Positions 25,472 through 33,330 of a DNA stretch of 64,000 bases are shown one piece after another. Position numbers and translations under genes: made by a program. The stretch is from Afifella sp. IM 167 (GTDB taxonomy: Bacteria > Pseudomonadota > Alphaproteobacteria > Rhizobiales > Afifellaceae): positions 62,001 to 126,000 of the forward strand of contig NZ_NSLC01000009.1 in assembly GCF_020144925.1 (NCBI RefSeq). Reading direction: 5' to 3'. Positions within the stretch are counted from its first letter, which is position 1, and each line of letters begins with the position of its first letter. The notes under the pieces were generated by a model, which searched no databases, was not told the origin of the DNA, and saw only the letters and a program-made list of their open reading frames with translations.

Positions 25472-27573
25472 TGTGCGGCCTCCCCGGTACGCGTGAGGTG
25501 GATGTTGTTCCAGTGGTCCAGTTTCGCCTCCCAGCCCGGCCGGATGACGCAGGTGGTGTCGTATTCCTCGACGATCAGCGGTCCGGCGCGCGGCGCGTCT
25601 TTCATCTCCGCGCGGGTGATGACCGGCGTGTCGCACCAGCCGTGCTCGAGGCCGAAATAGGCCTTGCGGCCGCTCGCGCCGAGGCTGCGCTCGTTGCCGC
25701 GGCGGCACTGCTCGGGCATCCGCGGGGCGTCCGGAATGCCGCGGCAGACGGCCTTCACCGCCACGAACTGCAGGGGTTCGCCCTTCGATGCGTAGCCGAA
25801 GGTGCGGTGATGCTGGTCGTGGAAGGAGGTGATGAGTTCGCCCATTGCCGCTTCGTCTGCCGCAAGGCCGGCGAGCGTCACCGTGAGCGGCGCGGTCTGG
25901 CCGACATATTTCATGTCAATGTCGATGCGCATGTCCTGCCGGTCGGGGGCGAAGCCCTGGCCGTCGAGAAGCTTGCGGCCCTGCGCGACCAGGCCGTCGA
26001 TCGCCTGCTGCAGGGCGTGCCGGTCGGTCTCGTCGAACCGGTGGTAGAAGGCCGTGACCAGCTGGTGCTCGACATCGGCGAAAAGCATGCCGAGCGCCGA
26101 ATAAAGCCCGGCGACGGGCGGCATCACCACCCGGCCCACCCCTGCTTCCTCGGCAAGCGAACAGGCGTGCACGGGCCCGTTGCCGCCGATCGCCATCATG
26201 GCGAACTGGGAGGGGTCGCGGCCTTTCTCCGAAGTCACGCCGCGCAGGGCGCGCAGCATGGTGGCGTTGGCGATCAGATGGACCCCGTAGGCTGCCTCGG
26301 TCTCCTCGACTGAGAGTTCGCCGGAAAGCTTCGCGAAGGCCGCCTTCACGGCGGCGCTGTCGAGCGAGAGCTCGCCGGAGACGAGCGCTTCCGGATTGAG
26401 ATAGCCCAGCATCAGATTGGCGTCGGTGACCGTCGGCTGCGTGCCGCCGCGACCATAGGCGATCGGGCCGGGTTCCGAACCGGCGCTGCGCGGGCCGACG
26501 GTGATGCCGCCGGCACTGTCGACGGCGGCGAGGCTGCCGCCGCCGGCGCCCACTTCGGCGATGTCGATGGTCGGCACCTGCACCGGATAGCCGGCGCCGC
26601 GCACCATGCGCGCTCCGAGCACGGGCTCGCCGCCGACCTCTGTCTCCGGCGAAACGGTGTAGACGCCGTTTTCCGTCAGCGTCGCCTTGGCGGTCGTCCC
26701 GCCCATGTCGAAGACCAGCATGTCGCCAAGGCCGAGATATTGCGCGAGCCTGGCTCCGCCAAGCACGCCGGCGGCCGGGCCGCTCTCGATGATGGTGATC
26801 GGCTGGTCCTTGACGAGCCTGCCCGGCGCGATGCCGCCCGAGGACTGCATGATCATCAGCGGCGCGGTGATCCCGATCGCATCCAGGCGCCCCTTCAACG
26901 CCTCGATATAGCGCGTGACGATCGGCCGGAGGTAGGCGTTCACCACGGCGGTCGACGTGCGTTCGTATTCGCCGATCTGCGGGACGAGGTCCGACGACGC
27001 CGTGACCATGATGTCCGGCATCCGCTCGCGGAAGAACGCTGCCAGGCGCTGCTCGTGGGCGGCGTTGACGTGGGAGTTGATGAGGGTGATGGCGACGGCT
27101 TCGACGCCGGCCGCCTCGAAGGCGGCGGCAATCGCCTCAAGCTCGCTCTCATCGAGCGGGGCGACGATCGCGCCGTCGGCGCCGATGCGCTCGCTCACCT
27201 CGAAGCGCAGATCGCGCGGCACCAGGGGATCCGGCTTGCGGTAGGTGATGTCGTAGAGGCGGGGGGTGCGAAAACGGGCGATCTCCAGCACGTCGCGGAA
27301 GCCGCGCGTGGTGACGAGCCCGACCTTGGCGCCCTTGCGCTCGATGATCGTGTTGGTGGCGACCGTGGTGGCGTGGACGAACTCGCGGACCTGCTCGGGC
27401 GCGACGTCGAGCTCCTGGAAGAGCGCCCGCGTTCCGACCTCGATCGCTTCGGAATAGTCCTTCGGCGTGGAGAGGATCTTCTTGGAGAAGATCTGCCCGT
27501 CGTCGCCGATCATGACGATGTCGGTAAAGGTGCCCCCGATGTCGACGCCGAGGCGAAAACGCTGCTTGGTCAT
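25468..27573 (-). CDS. Hydantoinase A / oxoprolinase family subunit (HyuA, cluster 1)
   Basis: About 701 residues of the HyuA type, an ASKHA-fold ATP-binding subunit. Motifs are RLGVDIGGTFTDIVMIGDDG (phosphate-binding), VHATTVATNTIIERKGAKVGL, FDMGGTTAKATLTENG and MAIGGNGPVHACSLA. The ATG at 27573 gives the usual N-terminus; an upstream ATG at 27621 overlaps the stop of the preceding gene and would add 16 residues, and translational coupling makes it possible. It is ATP-dependent with the HyuB protein. Substrates known for the family are hydantoins, 5-oxoproline and acetophenone/acetone; none can be assigned here. Confidence 0.9.
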   Translation of the reverse strand: MTKQRFRLGVDIGGTFTDIVMIGDDGQIFSKKILSTPKDYSEAIEVGTRALFQELDVAPEQVREFVHATTVATNTIIERKGAKVGLVTTRGFRDVLEIARFRTPRLYDITYRKPDPLVPRDLRFEVSERIGADGAIVAPLDESELEAIAAAFEAAGVEAVAITLINSHVNAAHEQRLAAFFRERMPDIMVTASSDLVPQIGEYERTSTAVVNAYLRPIVTRYIEALKGRLDAIGITAPLMIMQSSGGIAPGRLVKDQPITIIESGPAAGVLGGARLAQYLGLGDMLVFDMGGTTAKATLTENGVYTVSPETEVGGEPVLGARMVRGAGYPVQVPTIDIAEVGAGGGSLAAVDSAGGITVGPRSAGSEPGPIAYGRGGTQPTVTDANLMLGYLNPEALVSGELSLDSAAVKAAFAKLSGELSVEETEAAYGVHLIANATMLRALRGVTSEKGRDPSQFAMMAIGGNGPVHACSLAEEAGVGRVVMPPVAGLYSALGMLFADVEHQLVTAFYHRFDETDRHALQQAIDGLVAQGRKLLDGQGFAPDRQDMRIDIDMKYVGQTAPLTVTLAGLAADEAAMGELITSFHDQHHRTFGYASKGEPLQFVAVKAVCRGIPDAPRMPEQCRRGNERSLGASGRKAYFGLEHGWCDTPVITRAEMKDAPRAGPLIVEEYDTTCVIRPGWEAKLDHWNNIHLTRTGEAAQ

Positions 27574-27613
27574 GATGCTTTGCGTGTCATCCCTGTTGGA
27601 GCGAGAAGGGTTT

Positions 27614-29044
27614 TCAGCCATCCGCGCGCGCCGCGCGAAACGCGGCGACGACGTCGCGGATGTCGTCGGCGCCTTCGATGGCCAGGATGGTCTCGGCGAG
27701 CCGGTCGCTCGTCGCCCGGTCGGCCCCGAAGCCCCAGGCCAGGCAGTCGGCGAACTTGTCGGAGATTTCCTCCGGTGACATGGGCTGGTCGGGCGCGCCC
27801 TTCATGGTCTGGGTGCTCTTGGAGACGGTGCGGCCGTCCTTCAGCACGATCTCGATGGCGGCCGGCGCTATCGCCGTGGCCTCGATGGTGCCGGGCACCA
27901 CCACCTCGAAACGGCTTGCGAGCGCGCTCTCCGGCGCCCGCACCCGCTCGGCCGTGTAGGTGGCAAGCCCGACGCGCCCGTCGGTCAGTGCCGCGGCGAG
28001 GCCGTAGCAGGCGTTGAACTGGGCATGCACCACCGGGTTGGCGTGATCGGGAACGAACGGCGCACCGACGATATCGGCATTGACCGCGCCCAGCGTGATG
28101 GTGGCGGAGGCGATGTCGTCCGGGCGGATGCCCTCTTCGTAAAGCTCCAGGCCGAGCTGGATCGTGGAATGCACGCAGCGGCAGCAGGGATAGGGCTTCA
28201 TGGAGACGTCGAGCAGGTGCCAGCGGCTGCCGATCCTCTCGCGCAGGATATCGGGCGTCACCTCGCCGCGCTCGTAGAGGGCGAACAGGCCGGCCTTGCC
28301 TTCCAGGAAGCGGGTAGGACCGGTCACGCCGGTTTCGGCTAGGCGGGCGGCGAGGACGCCGTTGCGGGCGGCAAAACCGGGCCCCATGCGCTTGGCGAGC
28401 GCGCCGTCGGCAATGAACTGGGTGGTGCCGCTCATCTGGGTGAAGGCGAGGCCCATGGCATGCGCCATTCGCTCCCCGTCGAGGCCGAAGATGCGCCCGG
28501 CGGTCAGGGCGGCGGCGATCGATCCGAGCGCCGTCGTCGGATGCCAGCCCTTGCCGAGGCTATTGTAGCAGGCAAGGCCGAGGCGGCAGAATAGTTCAAC
28601 GCCGCAGGCAACCGCGGTCACGAAGCTGCGGCCATCGACGCCCCCCTTTGCCTCGCTGGCGGCGAGGGCGGCCGGCAGGACCACGCAGAAAGCGTGGATG
28701 CGGGCGGGATCGTGCTGGTCGTCGAAGTCCAGCGCGTGCGCGGCAGCGCCATTGAGCATGGCAGCGATCGACGGGCCGCGGCCGGCCTCGTCCAGCAGGA
28801 CCGTCGTGCGCCCCTCCGGTTCGAAGCCCGCGGTCGCGCGGTTCATTTCGGCGATCCCGGGCGCCCGCGCCGCCCCGGCGATCACGCCGAACGTGTCCAG
28901 CAGGAACCGGCCGACGGTGTCGCGCACCGGGGCGGGGAAATCGTCGGCGCCGAGGTCCGCGAATCGTCGGGCGACTTCCGCGCCGATGTTCATCCATTCA
29001 TCGCCGGGCGCTTCGTCGGGCATGGCCACTTTCTGTCGGTTCAT
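27614..29044 (-). CDS. MmgE/PrpD family protein (second paralogue)
   Basis: About 476 residues of the MmgE/PrpD fold. Conserved blocks are VGRFLLDTFGVIAGA, LNGAAAHALDFDDQH, KGWHPTTALGSIAAALTAGR, FTQMSGTTQF and KPYPCCRCVHSTI. ATG 29044 is preferred; ATG codons at 29086 and 29131 are in frame but give atypical, low-complexity extensions. It is the first gene of the leftward GntR-adjacent operon MmgE/PrpD - HyuA - HyuB - PLP enzyme. Family members include iminodisuccinate epimerase and cis-aconitate decarboxylase. Beside a TctCBA transporter and amide hydrolases, a dicarboxylic amino acid or imide is a reasonable but unproven substrate. Confidence 0.85.
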   Translation of the reverse strand: MNRQKVAMPDEAPGDEWMNIGAEVARRFADLGADDFPAPVRDTVGRFLLDTFGVIAGAARAPGIAEMNRATAGFEPEGRTTVLLDEAGRGPSIAAMLNGAAAHALDFDDQHDPARIHAFCVVLPAALAASEAKGGVDGRSFVTAVACGVELFCRLGLACYNSLGKGWHPTTALGSIAAALTAGRIFGLDGERMAHAMGLAFTQMSGTTQFIADGALAKRMGPGFAARNGVLAARLAETGVTGPTRFLEGKAGLFALYERGEVTPDILRERIGSRWHLLDVSMKPYPCCRCVHSTIQLGLELYEEGIRPDDIASATITLGAVNADIVGAPFVPDHANPVVHAQFNACYGLAAALTDGRVGLATYTAERVRAPESALASRFEVVVPGTIEATAIAPAAIEIVLKDGRTVSKSTQTMKGAPDQPMSPEEISDKFADCLAWGFGADRATSDRLAETILAIEGADDIRDVVAAFRAARADG

Positions 29045-29168
29045 GAAGTCTCGTCTCGCCGTTCCGGCCGTGTTTTGTGGCGGCATATGCGTGGACAGGT
29101 GCGCGTCCAGCTGACTATGCTTCTCCGTCAACTGGCGGCGGCGATGCCCAGCCTCCGCTTCGGGTGGC

Positions 29169-29190
29169 TATAATGCCTAGTTGTATAGTC
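29169..29190 (+). promoter_or_regulatory. gntR promoter -10 and overlapping operator-like site
   Basis: A perfect TATAAT (29169-29174) is followed at once by GCCTAGTTGTATAGTC (29175-29190). This 16-mer matches 13 of 16 positions of the perfect palindrome GACTAGT-TG-ACTAGTC at 29966-29981. The predicted transcription start falls inside the 16-mer, so binding there would block gntR transcription. The -35 (near 29146) is poor. The same region must serve the divergent MmgE/PrpD gene. Confidence 0.6.
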
Positions 29191-29213
29191 ATTTCAAGTG
29201 GAGGAGAAACCCC

Positions 29214-29942
29214 GTGCCGTCCGCCAGCGCTTTTCCCCCGCTCTACGTCCAGATCCGCGACTACATCCGCAATGGCATCGAATCGGGCGAGTTCGGTTCG
29301 GGTGAGCGCCTTCCCTCGGAGAAGGAGCTGTCCGGGCGCTTCAAGACCACGCGGGCGACGGTGGCGCGCGCCCTCCAGGAACTGGTCTTCGAGGGATTGG
29401 TGCAGCGGCGGGCCGGAAGCGGCACCTTCGTTCTTCAGCCCGATCTCACCATCCCGTTCGAGACGACGCGCATCCGCTCCTTCGACGAGCAGGTCGCGGC
29501 GAGCGGAGAACGGATCTCCTACCGCCTCCTCAGTTTCGGCGAGGCGAATGATTCCAAGGCGATAGCTGCGCTTTCCGAGCCCGCGGGTTCGATCTACCTT
29601 CTCGAGCGCCTGCGTCTCGCCAATGCCGTTCCGCTGAGCCTTGAGCGCCGCTTCATTCCCGCCGACATCGGCGACCAGCTGACCGTCAGCGCTTTGAATA
29701 CCCTCTCGATCCACCGCATCCTGGAAGAGCTGGTGCAACAGCCCGTCGCCGCGATCGAGGGCGTCATCCGGGTCGGCTCCGCCGGGGCGACGCTGAGCGA
29801 GCTGCTGAAAGTCCAGCAGGGAGCGCCCCTGCTCATTCGCGACTACACGCTGCGGAATGCGGAGGGGAGGGCGCTTGTCTTCGGCGAGTCCTTCTACAGG
29901 GAGCAGTTCCGCATCCCCTACCAGGTGCGCCAGGACGATTGA
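29214..29942 (+). CDS. GntR family (HutC type) transcriptional regulator
   Basis: A 242-residue regulator. The winged HTH is at about residues 8-75: YVQIRDYIRNGIESGEF, LPSEKELSGRFKTTRATVARAL, GLVQRRAGSGTFV. A UTRA-type effector domain follows (ISYRLLSFGEANDS, LERRFIPADIGDQL, PLLIRDYTLRNAEGRALVFGESFYR). The start is GTG 29214, because GAGGAG at 29201-29206 sits 7 bases upstream; the upstream TTG at 29181 falls inside the operator-like site. It lies between two divergent catabolic operons and is the evident regulator of both. Effector unknown, probably a carboxylate taken up by the TctCBA transporter. Confidence 0.9.
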   Translation: MPSASAFPPLYVQIRDYIRNGIESGEFGSGERLPSEKELSGRFKTTRATVARALQELVFEGLVQRRAGSGTFVLQPDLTIPFETTRIRSFDEQVAASGERISYRLLSFGEANDSKAIAALSEPAGSIYLLERLRLANAVPLSLERRFIPADIGDQLTVSALNTLSIHRILEELVQQPVAAIEGVIRVGSAGATLSELLKVQQGAPLLIRDYTLRNAEGRALVFGESFYREQFRIPYQVRQDD

Positions 29943-29963
29943 TTTGGTCGCGATGGAGTCAAC

Positions 29964-29991
29964 TTGACTAGTTGACTAGTCTCTTTATTCT
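29964..29991 (+). promoter_or_regulatory. Promoter and perfect palindromic operator before tctC
   Basis: TTGACT (29964-29969) and TATTCT (29986-29991), 16 bases apart, make a plausible -35/-10 pair. Between them lies a perfect palindrome, GACTAGT-TG-ACTAGTC (29966-29981), sharing 13/16 bases with the site overlapping the gntR start of transcription. Occupancy by the GntR protein would block RNA polymerase. The transcript would carry tctC, tctB, tctA, hyuA and hyuB. Confidence 0.65.
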
Positions 29992-30115
29992 CCCCGGTGG
30001 TCGCGTGCCGCACTTGGTGCACGACGTGGAGAAGAGCCGCGGTGCGAATGCGCGCGGCGACACCGATCACCCGGGCTCGGCGCGGGTGGCCGCCAAAAAA
30101 AGGGGAACCTGTTAC

Positions 30116-31105
30116 ATGTTTGGTGCATCTTTCGTCAGGAGCTGCCTCGGTGCGACCCTGGTCGCTGGCTTGGCCTTCGCCGCCTCATCCCATGCGAGCG
30201 CGCAGGACTGGCCGACCGACCCGGTTCAGATCATCGTCTCCTATTCCGCCGGCGGCGGAACCGATCGCCAGGCCCGGCTTCTCGCCGAGCCTTTGCAGGA
30301 GATTCTCGGCGTGCCGGTCACGGTCCAGAACCTTCCCGGCGGTGGCGGTCAGGTGGCCGCGATGGCCGTTCTGCGCGAGCCTGCTGACGCGCCGGTTCTG
30401 CTGGCGACCAATGAGCCCGACCTCACCATGGGCCCGCTTCTCAACAAGGCACCCTTTTCGCGCGACGACCTCAAGGTGATCGTGGTCGACGTCACCGATC
30501 CGCGCATTCTTCTGGTCACCAAGGACAGCCCGTACAAGACCTTCGAGGATTTCGTGAAGGCGGCGAAGGAGCATCCCGGCGATCTGACGATCTCCGCCGC
30601 CCAGGGCGGCGCCCAGGAAATGTTCGCGCAATGGCTGGTCAAGTCGCTGGATCTCGATGTCCGCATCGTCGGCTATGGCGGCGGCAGCGATGCGGCGAAT
30701 GCCATGCTCGGCGGGCACGTCACCGCCGCGCTCGGCGACGATTTCTCCCGCATGAACATCCGCAGCGAATCCCGCGCTCTGCTGATCGCATCTGATGGGC
30801 CGAGCCCCCGCTGGCCCGAGGCCGAGGTCATGAAGGACGTCCTGCCGAAATATGGCGCCGATGTCCCGACGCCGGACTTCCTCGCCCGCTTCGGCATCTA
30901 CGCTGTCCAGACGGCCATGAAGAACGAGCATCCGGACCACTACAAGACGCTGCAGGACGCCATTCTGAAGGCGATGAATTCCGACAGCTACCTTGCGGCC
31001 GTGGAGAAGGCGGGACTCGACGATCTGTCCAAGCGCGCAGCCGGAGAGAAATTCCAGTCCTCGTTCGACGCCACCGCCAGGACGGTCAAAAGCATCGCGG
31101 AGTAG
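30116..31105 (+). CDS. tctC: Tripartite tricarboxylate transporter substrate-binding protein
   Basis: A 329-residue periplasmic Bug/TctC-type receptor. A signal peptide (LGATLVAGLAFAASSHASAQ) is followed by DWPTDPVQIIVSYSAGGGTDRQARLLAEPL, the family's beta-strand and Gly-rich carboxylate-binding loop, then VQNLPGGGGQVAAMAV. It delivers a (di/tri)carboxylate or related acid to TctBA. ATG 30116 is chosen because AGGGGA (30101-30106) precedes it and the signal peptide starts there. It is the first structural gene behind the operator at 29966-29981. It has little overlap with citrate-specific receptors, so the ligand is open. Confidence 0.9.
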   Translation: MFGASFVRSCLGATLVAGLAFAASSHASAQDWPTDPVQIIVSYSAGGGTDRQARLLAEPLQEILGVPVTVQNLPGGGGQVAAMAVLREPADAPVLLATNEPDLTMGPLLNKAPFSRDDLKVIVVDVTDPRILLVTKDSPYKTFEDFVKAAKEHPGDLTISAAQGGAQEMFAQWLVKSLDLDVRIVGYGGGSDAANAMLGGHVTAALGDDFSRMNIRSESRALLIASDGPSPRWPEAEVMKDVLPKYGADVPTPDFLARFGIYAVQTAMKNEHPDHYKTLQDAILKAMNSDSYLAAVEKAGLDDLSKRAAGEKFQSSFDATARTVKSIAE

Positions 31106-31240
31106 GCCCATGCCTGCAGGGCTTCACGGCGGCGCCGCTCGATGCCATCGGAAGTCCTGCAGCCTGAAAGCTCTCGGCAAAGGAAGCGAAGGGGCGGAGG
31201 CGCATCGGCGCATCCGCCCGCCGCAATCGGGATTGAGGAC

Positions 31241-31732
31241 ATGACCAAGAGATTCCCCCTCGGCGAACTGGTCGTGCCGACGGCGATGCTGATCTTCGTC
31301 GTCGCCTATTGGCGACAGGCCTACGGGCTCAGCTTCGAGGCCAGGCTTTTTCCCACGGCGCTGACCCTCGCCTTACTCGCCCTGATCGCCGCGATCTTCC
31401 TCAAGCTCTTCCGGCAACGGCTTGCGGAGGAGCCGACGGATGAGGCCGCGGCGGTTGAAGGCGAGGCCGACACGGCACCGCAGCCGGTCTTCACGCTCGC
31501 ACGCATTGCGGTGGTTCTCGTGCCGGCGATCCTCCTCTGCGCCTGGAACTTCCTCGGCGGTATTGTCTTCACCGCCCTAACGACCCTTGCGGTCGCCTTC
31601 GCCCTCGGCGAGCGGCGCCTGTCGCTCTTGATCCTCCTGCCGGTCGGCACGGCGCTCGGCCTGCATCTGATCTTCTGGGTCGTTCTCCACGCCCGCATCC
31701 CTCACGGCCTCGCGGCCGGCCTTTTCGGCTGA
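31241..31732 (+). CDS. tctB: TctB family small membrane subunit
   Basis: About 163 residues with four predicted membrane helices (LVVPTAMLIFVVAYW, FPTALTLALLALIAAIF, IAVVLVPAILLCAWNFLGGIVF, LSLLILLPVGTALGLHLIFW). This is the topology of TctB. ATG 31241 (MTKRFPLGELV), with a GAGG upstream, is preferred to an in-frame ATG 99 bases earlier whose residues are hydrophilic and atypical. It pairs with TctA, starting 7 bases downstream of its stop. Confidence 0.85.
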   Translation: MTKRFPLGELVVPTAMLIFVVAYWRQAYGLSFEARLFPTALTLALLALIAAIFLKLFRQRLAEEPTDEAAAVEGEADTAPQPVFTLARIAVVLVPAILLCAWNFLGGIVFTALTTLAVAFALGERRLSLLILLPVGTALGLHLIFWVVLHARIPHGLAAGLFG

Positions 31733-31739
31733 GCGCGAC

Positions 31740-33254
31740 ATGGAATTCCTCACCCACCTTTCCGACGGCTTCGAGGCTGCCTTCACCCTGCACGCGGCCG
31801 CCTTCGTGCTCCTCGGCACGCTGCTCGGCATCATCGTGGGGGCGACCCCGGGCCTCTCCTCCGGCATGGCCGTGGCGGTCCTGCTTCCGCTCACCTTCAC
31901 GATGGATTCGCTGACGGGGCTCATCTTCCTGACCTCCGTCTACGTCGCGGTGACCTACGGAGGCGCGATCACCGCGATCATGCTCAACACCCCGGGCGCG
32001 CCGGAGAATGCCGCAACGGCACTCGACGGCCATGCGCTGACGCGGCTCGGCCAGTCGGGTCGTGCGCTTGGCGTTGCCATCGCCGCCTCGGCCCTGGGCG
32101 GCCTGCTCTCCTATTTCCTGATGCTGTTCGGCATCGCCTCGATCGCCCAGGTGGCGCTGACCTTCGGTCCGACCGAGATATTCCTGATCGCACTCAGCGG
32201 GGTCATGGTGCTGGGGGCGGTCGGGACGGGCTCGCCGGCAAAGATCCTCGCTTCCGGCATGTTCGGCCTTCTGATCGGCACCATCGGCATCGTGCCGACC
32301 GGGGAATGGCGTGCCACCTTCAGCGAGCCCTTTCTGGCCGACGGCGTCCAGATCGTGCCGGTTCTGATCGGCATGTTCGTCGTTGCGGAGCTGCTCATGC
32401 TCGCCGGGCGCAGCACGGTCGTGGACTCCGACATCGACGTCAATCGCAGCATGGGCGCCATCTTCGCAGGCTTCGGCGAAGCCCTGCGCATGCCGTGGAC
32501 GCTCCTGCGCTCCTCCATGATCGGCATGGGTGTCGGGTTGATTCCCGCCGCCGGCGCGACCCTGGCGGCCTTTTCCTCCTATTCGGTCGCGCGCCGCATG
32601 TCGCGCCAGCCCGAGACCTACGGCAAGGGCTCCACGGAGGCGATCGTCGCTGCGGAATCGGCCAACAACGCCTGCTCGGGCGGCGCGCTGACGGTCTCTC
32701 TCGTGCTCGGCGTGCCGGGCAGCGTGACCACCGCCGTCATTCTTGGCGCCCTGACCATGCAGGGGCTGCAGCCCGGTCCGATGATGGTCGTTCAGCAGCC
32801 GACCCTGGTGTACGGGCTGATCATCGCCGCGATCCTTTCGCAGCCGGCCATGGTGCTGTTCGCCGCCCTGGCCGGCCACGCAATGTCGCGCGCGCTCACT
32901 GTCTCGACGCGCGTTCTCGTGCCGGTCCTCCTGATCCTGTCGATCTACGGCACCTTTGCGTTGCGCAACGCCATGTTCGACGTCTGGATGATGCTGGGCT
33001 TCGGCGTGCTCGGCTATTTCATGAAGCGCTACGATTATTCGCCCGCCGCTCTCGTCATGGGGGTGATGCTCGCTTCCATCACCGACGCCGAGCTGATCCG
33101 CACCATGCAGATCTTTGGGCACGACTGGTATCTTGCGTTCTTCCAGCGCCCAGTCTCGCTCGCAATCATCGTCATCCTGGTCGGCAGCCTCCTCCGGGCG
33201 GCCTACGGAAACCGGCGACGCCGGGCGAGCGAGGCGGAAGGGGCGCCCTCGTAG
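31740..33254 (+). CDS. tctA: TctA family large membrane subunit
   Basis: A 504-residue permease with about 12 membrane helices. Family motifs are LLGIIVGATPGLSSGMAVAVLLPL near the N-terminus, YVAVTYGGAITAIMLNTPGAPEN, and the repeat-related VGLIPAAGATLAAFSSY and ESANNACSGGALTVSLVLGVPGS in the second half. Substrate import is driven by an ion gradient. With TctC and TctB it forms a complete TTT system, followed directly by the hydantoinase genes that would process the substrate. Confidence 0.93.
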   Translation: MEFLTHLSDGFEAAFTLHAAAFVLLGTLLGIIVGATPGLSSGMAVAVLLPLTFTMDSLTGLIFLTSVYVAVTYGGAITAIMLNTPGAPENAATALDGHALTRLGQSGRALGVAIAASALGGLLSYFLMLFGIASIAQVALTFGPTEIFLIALSGVMVLGAVGTGSPAKILASGMFGLLIGTIGIVPTGEWRATFSEPFLADGVQIVPVLIGMFVVAELLMLAGRSTVVDSDIDVNRSMGAIFAGFGEALRMPWTLLRSSMIGMGVGLIPAAGATLAAFSSYSVARRMSRQPETYGKGSTEAIVAAESANNACSGGALTVSLVLGVPGSVTTAVILGALTMQGLQPGPMMVVQQPTLVYGLIIAAILSQPAMVLFAALAGHAMSRALTVSTRVLVPVLLILSIYGTFALRNAMFDVWMMLGFGVLGYFMKRYDYSPAALVMGVMLASITDAELIRTMQIFGHDWYLAFFQRPVSLAIIVILVGSLLRAAYGNRRRRASEAEGAPS

Positions 33255-33330
33255 CGCCGGAAGGGCGGGATTGGAGCGGCCGCCCGCCTGTGGCTGGCGC
33301 GATCGCGTGCGAAGCAAGGAACCATCACCC

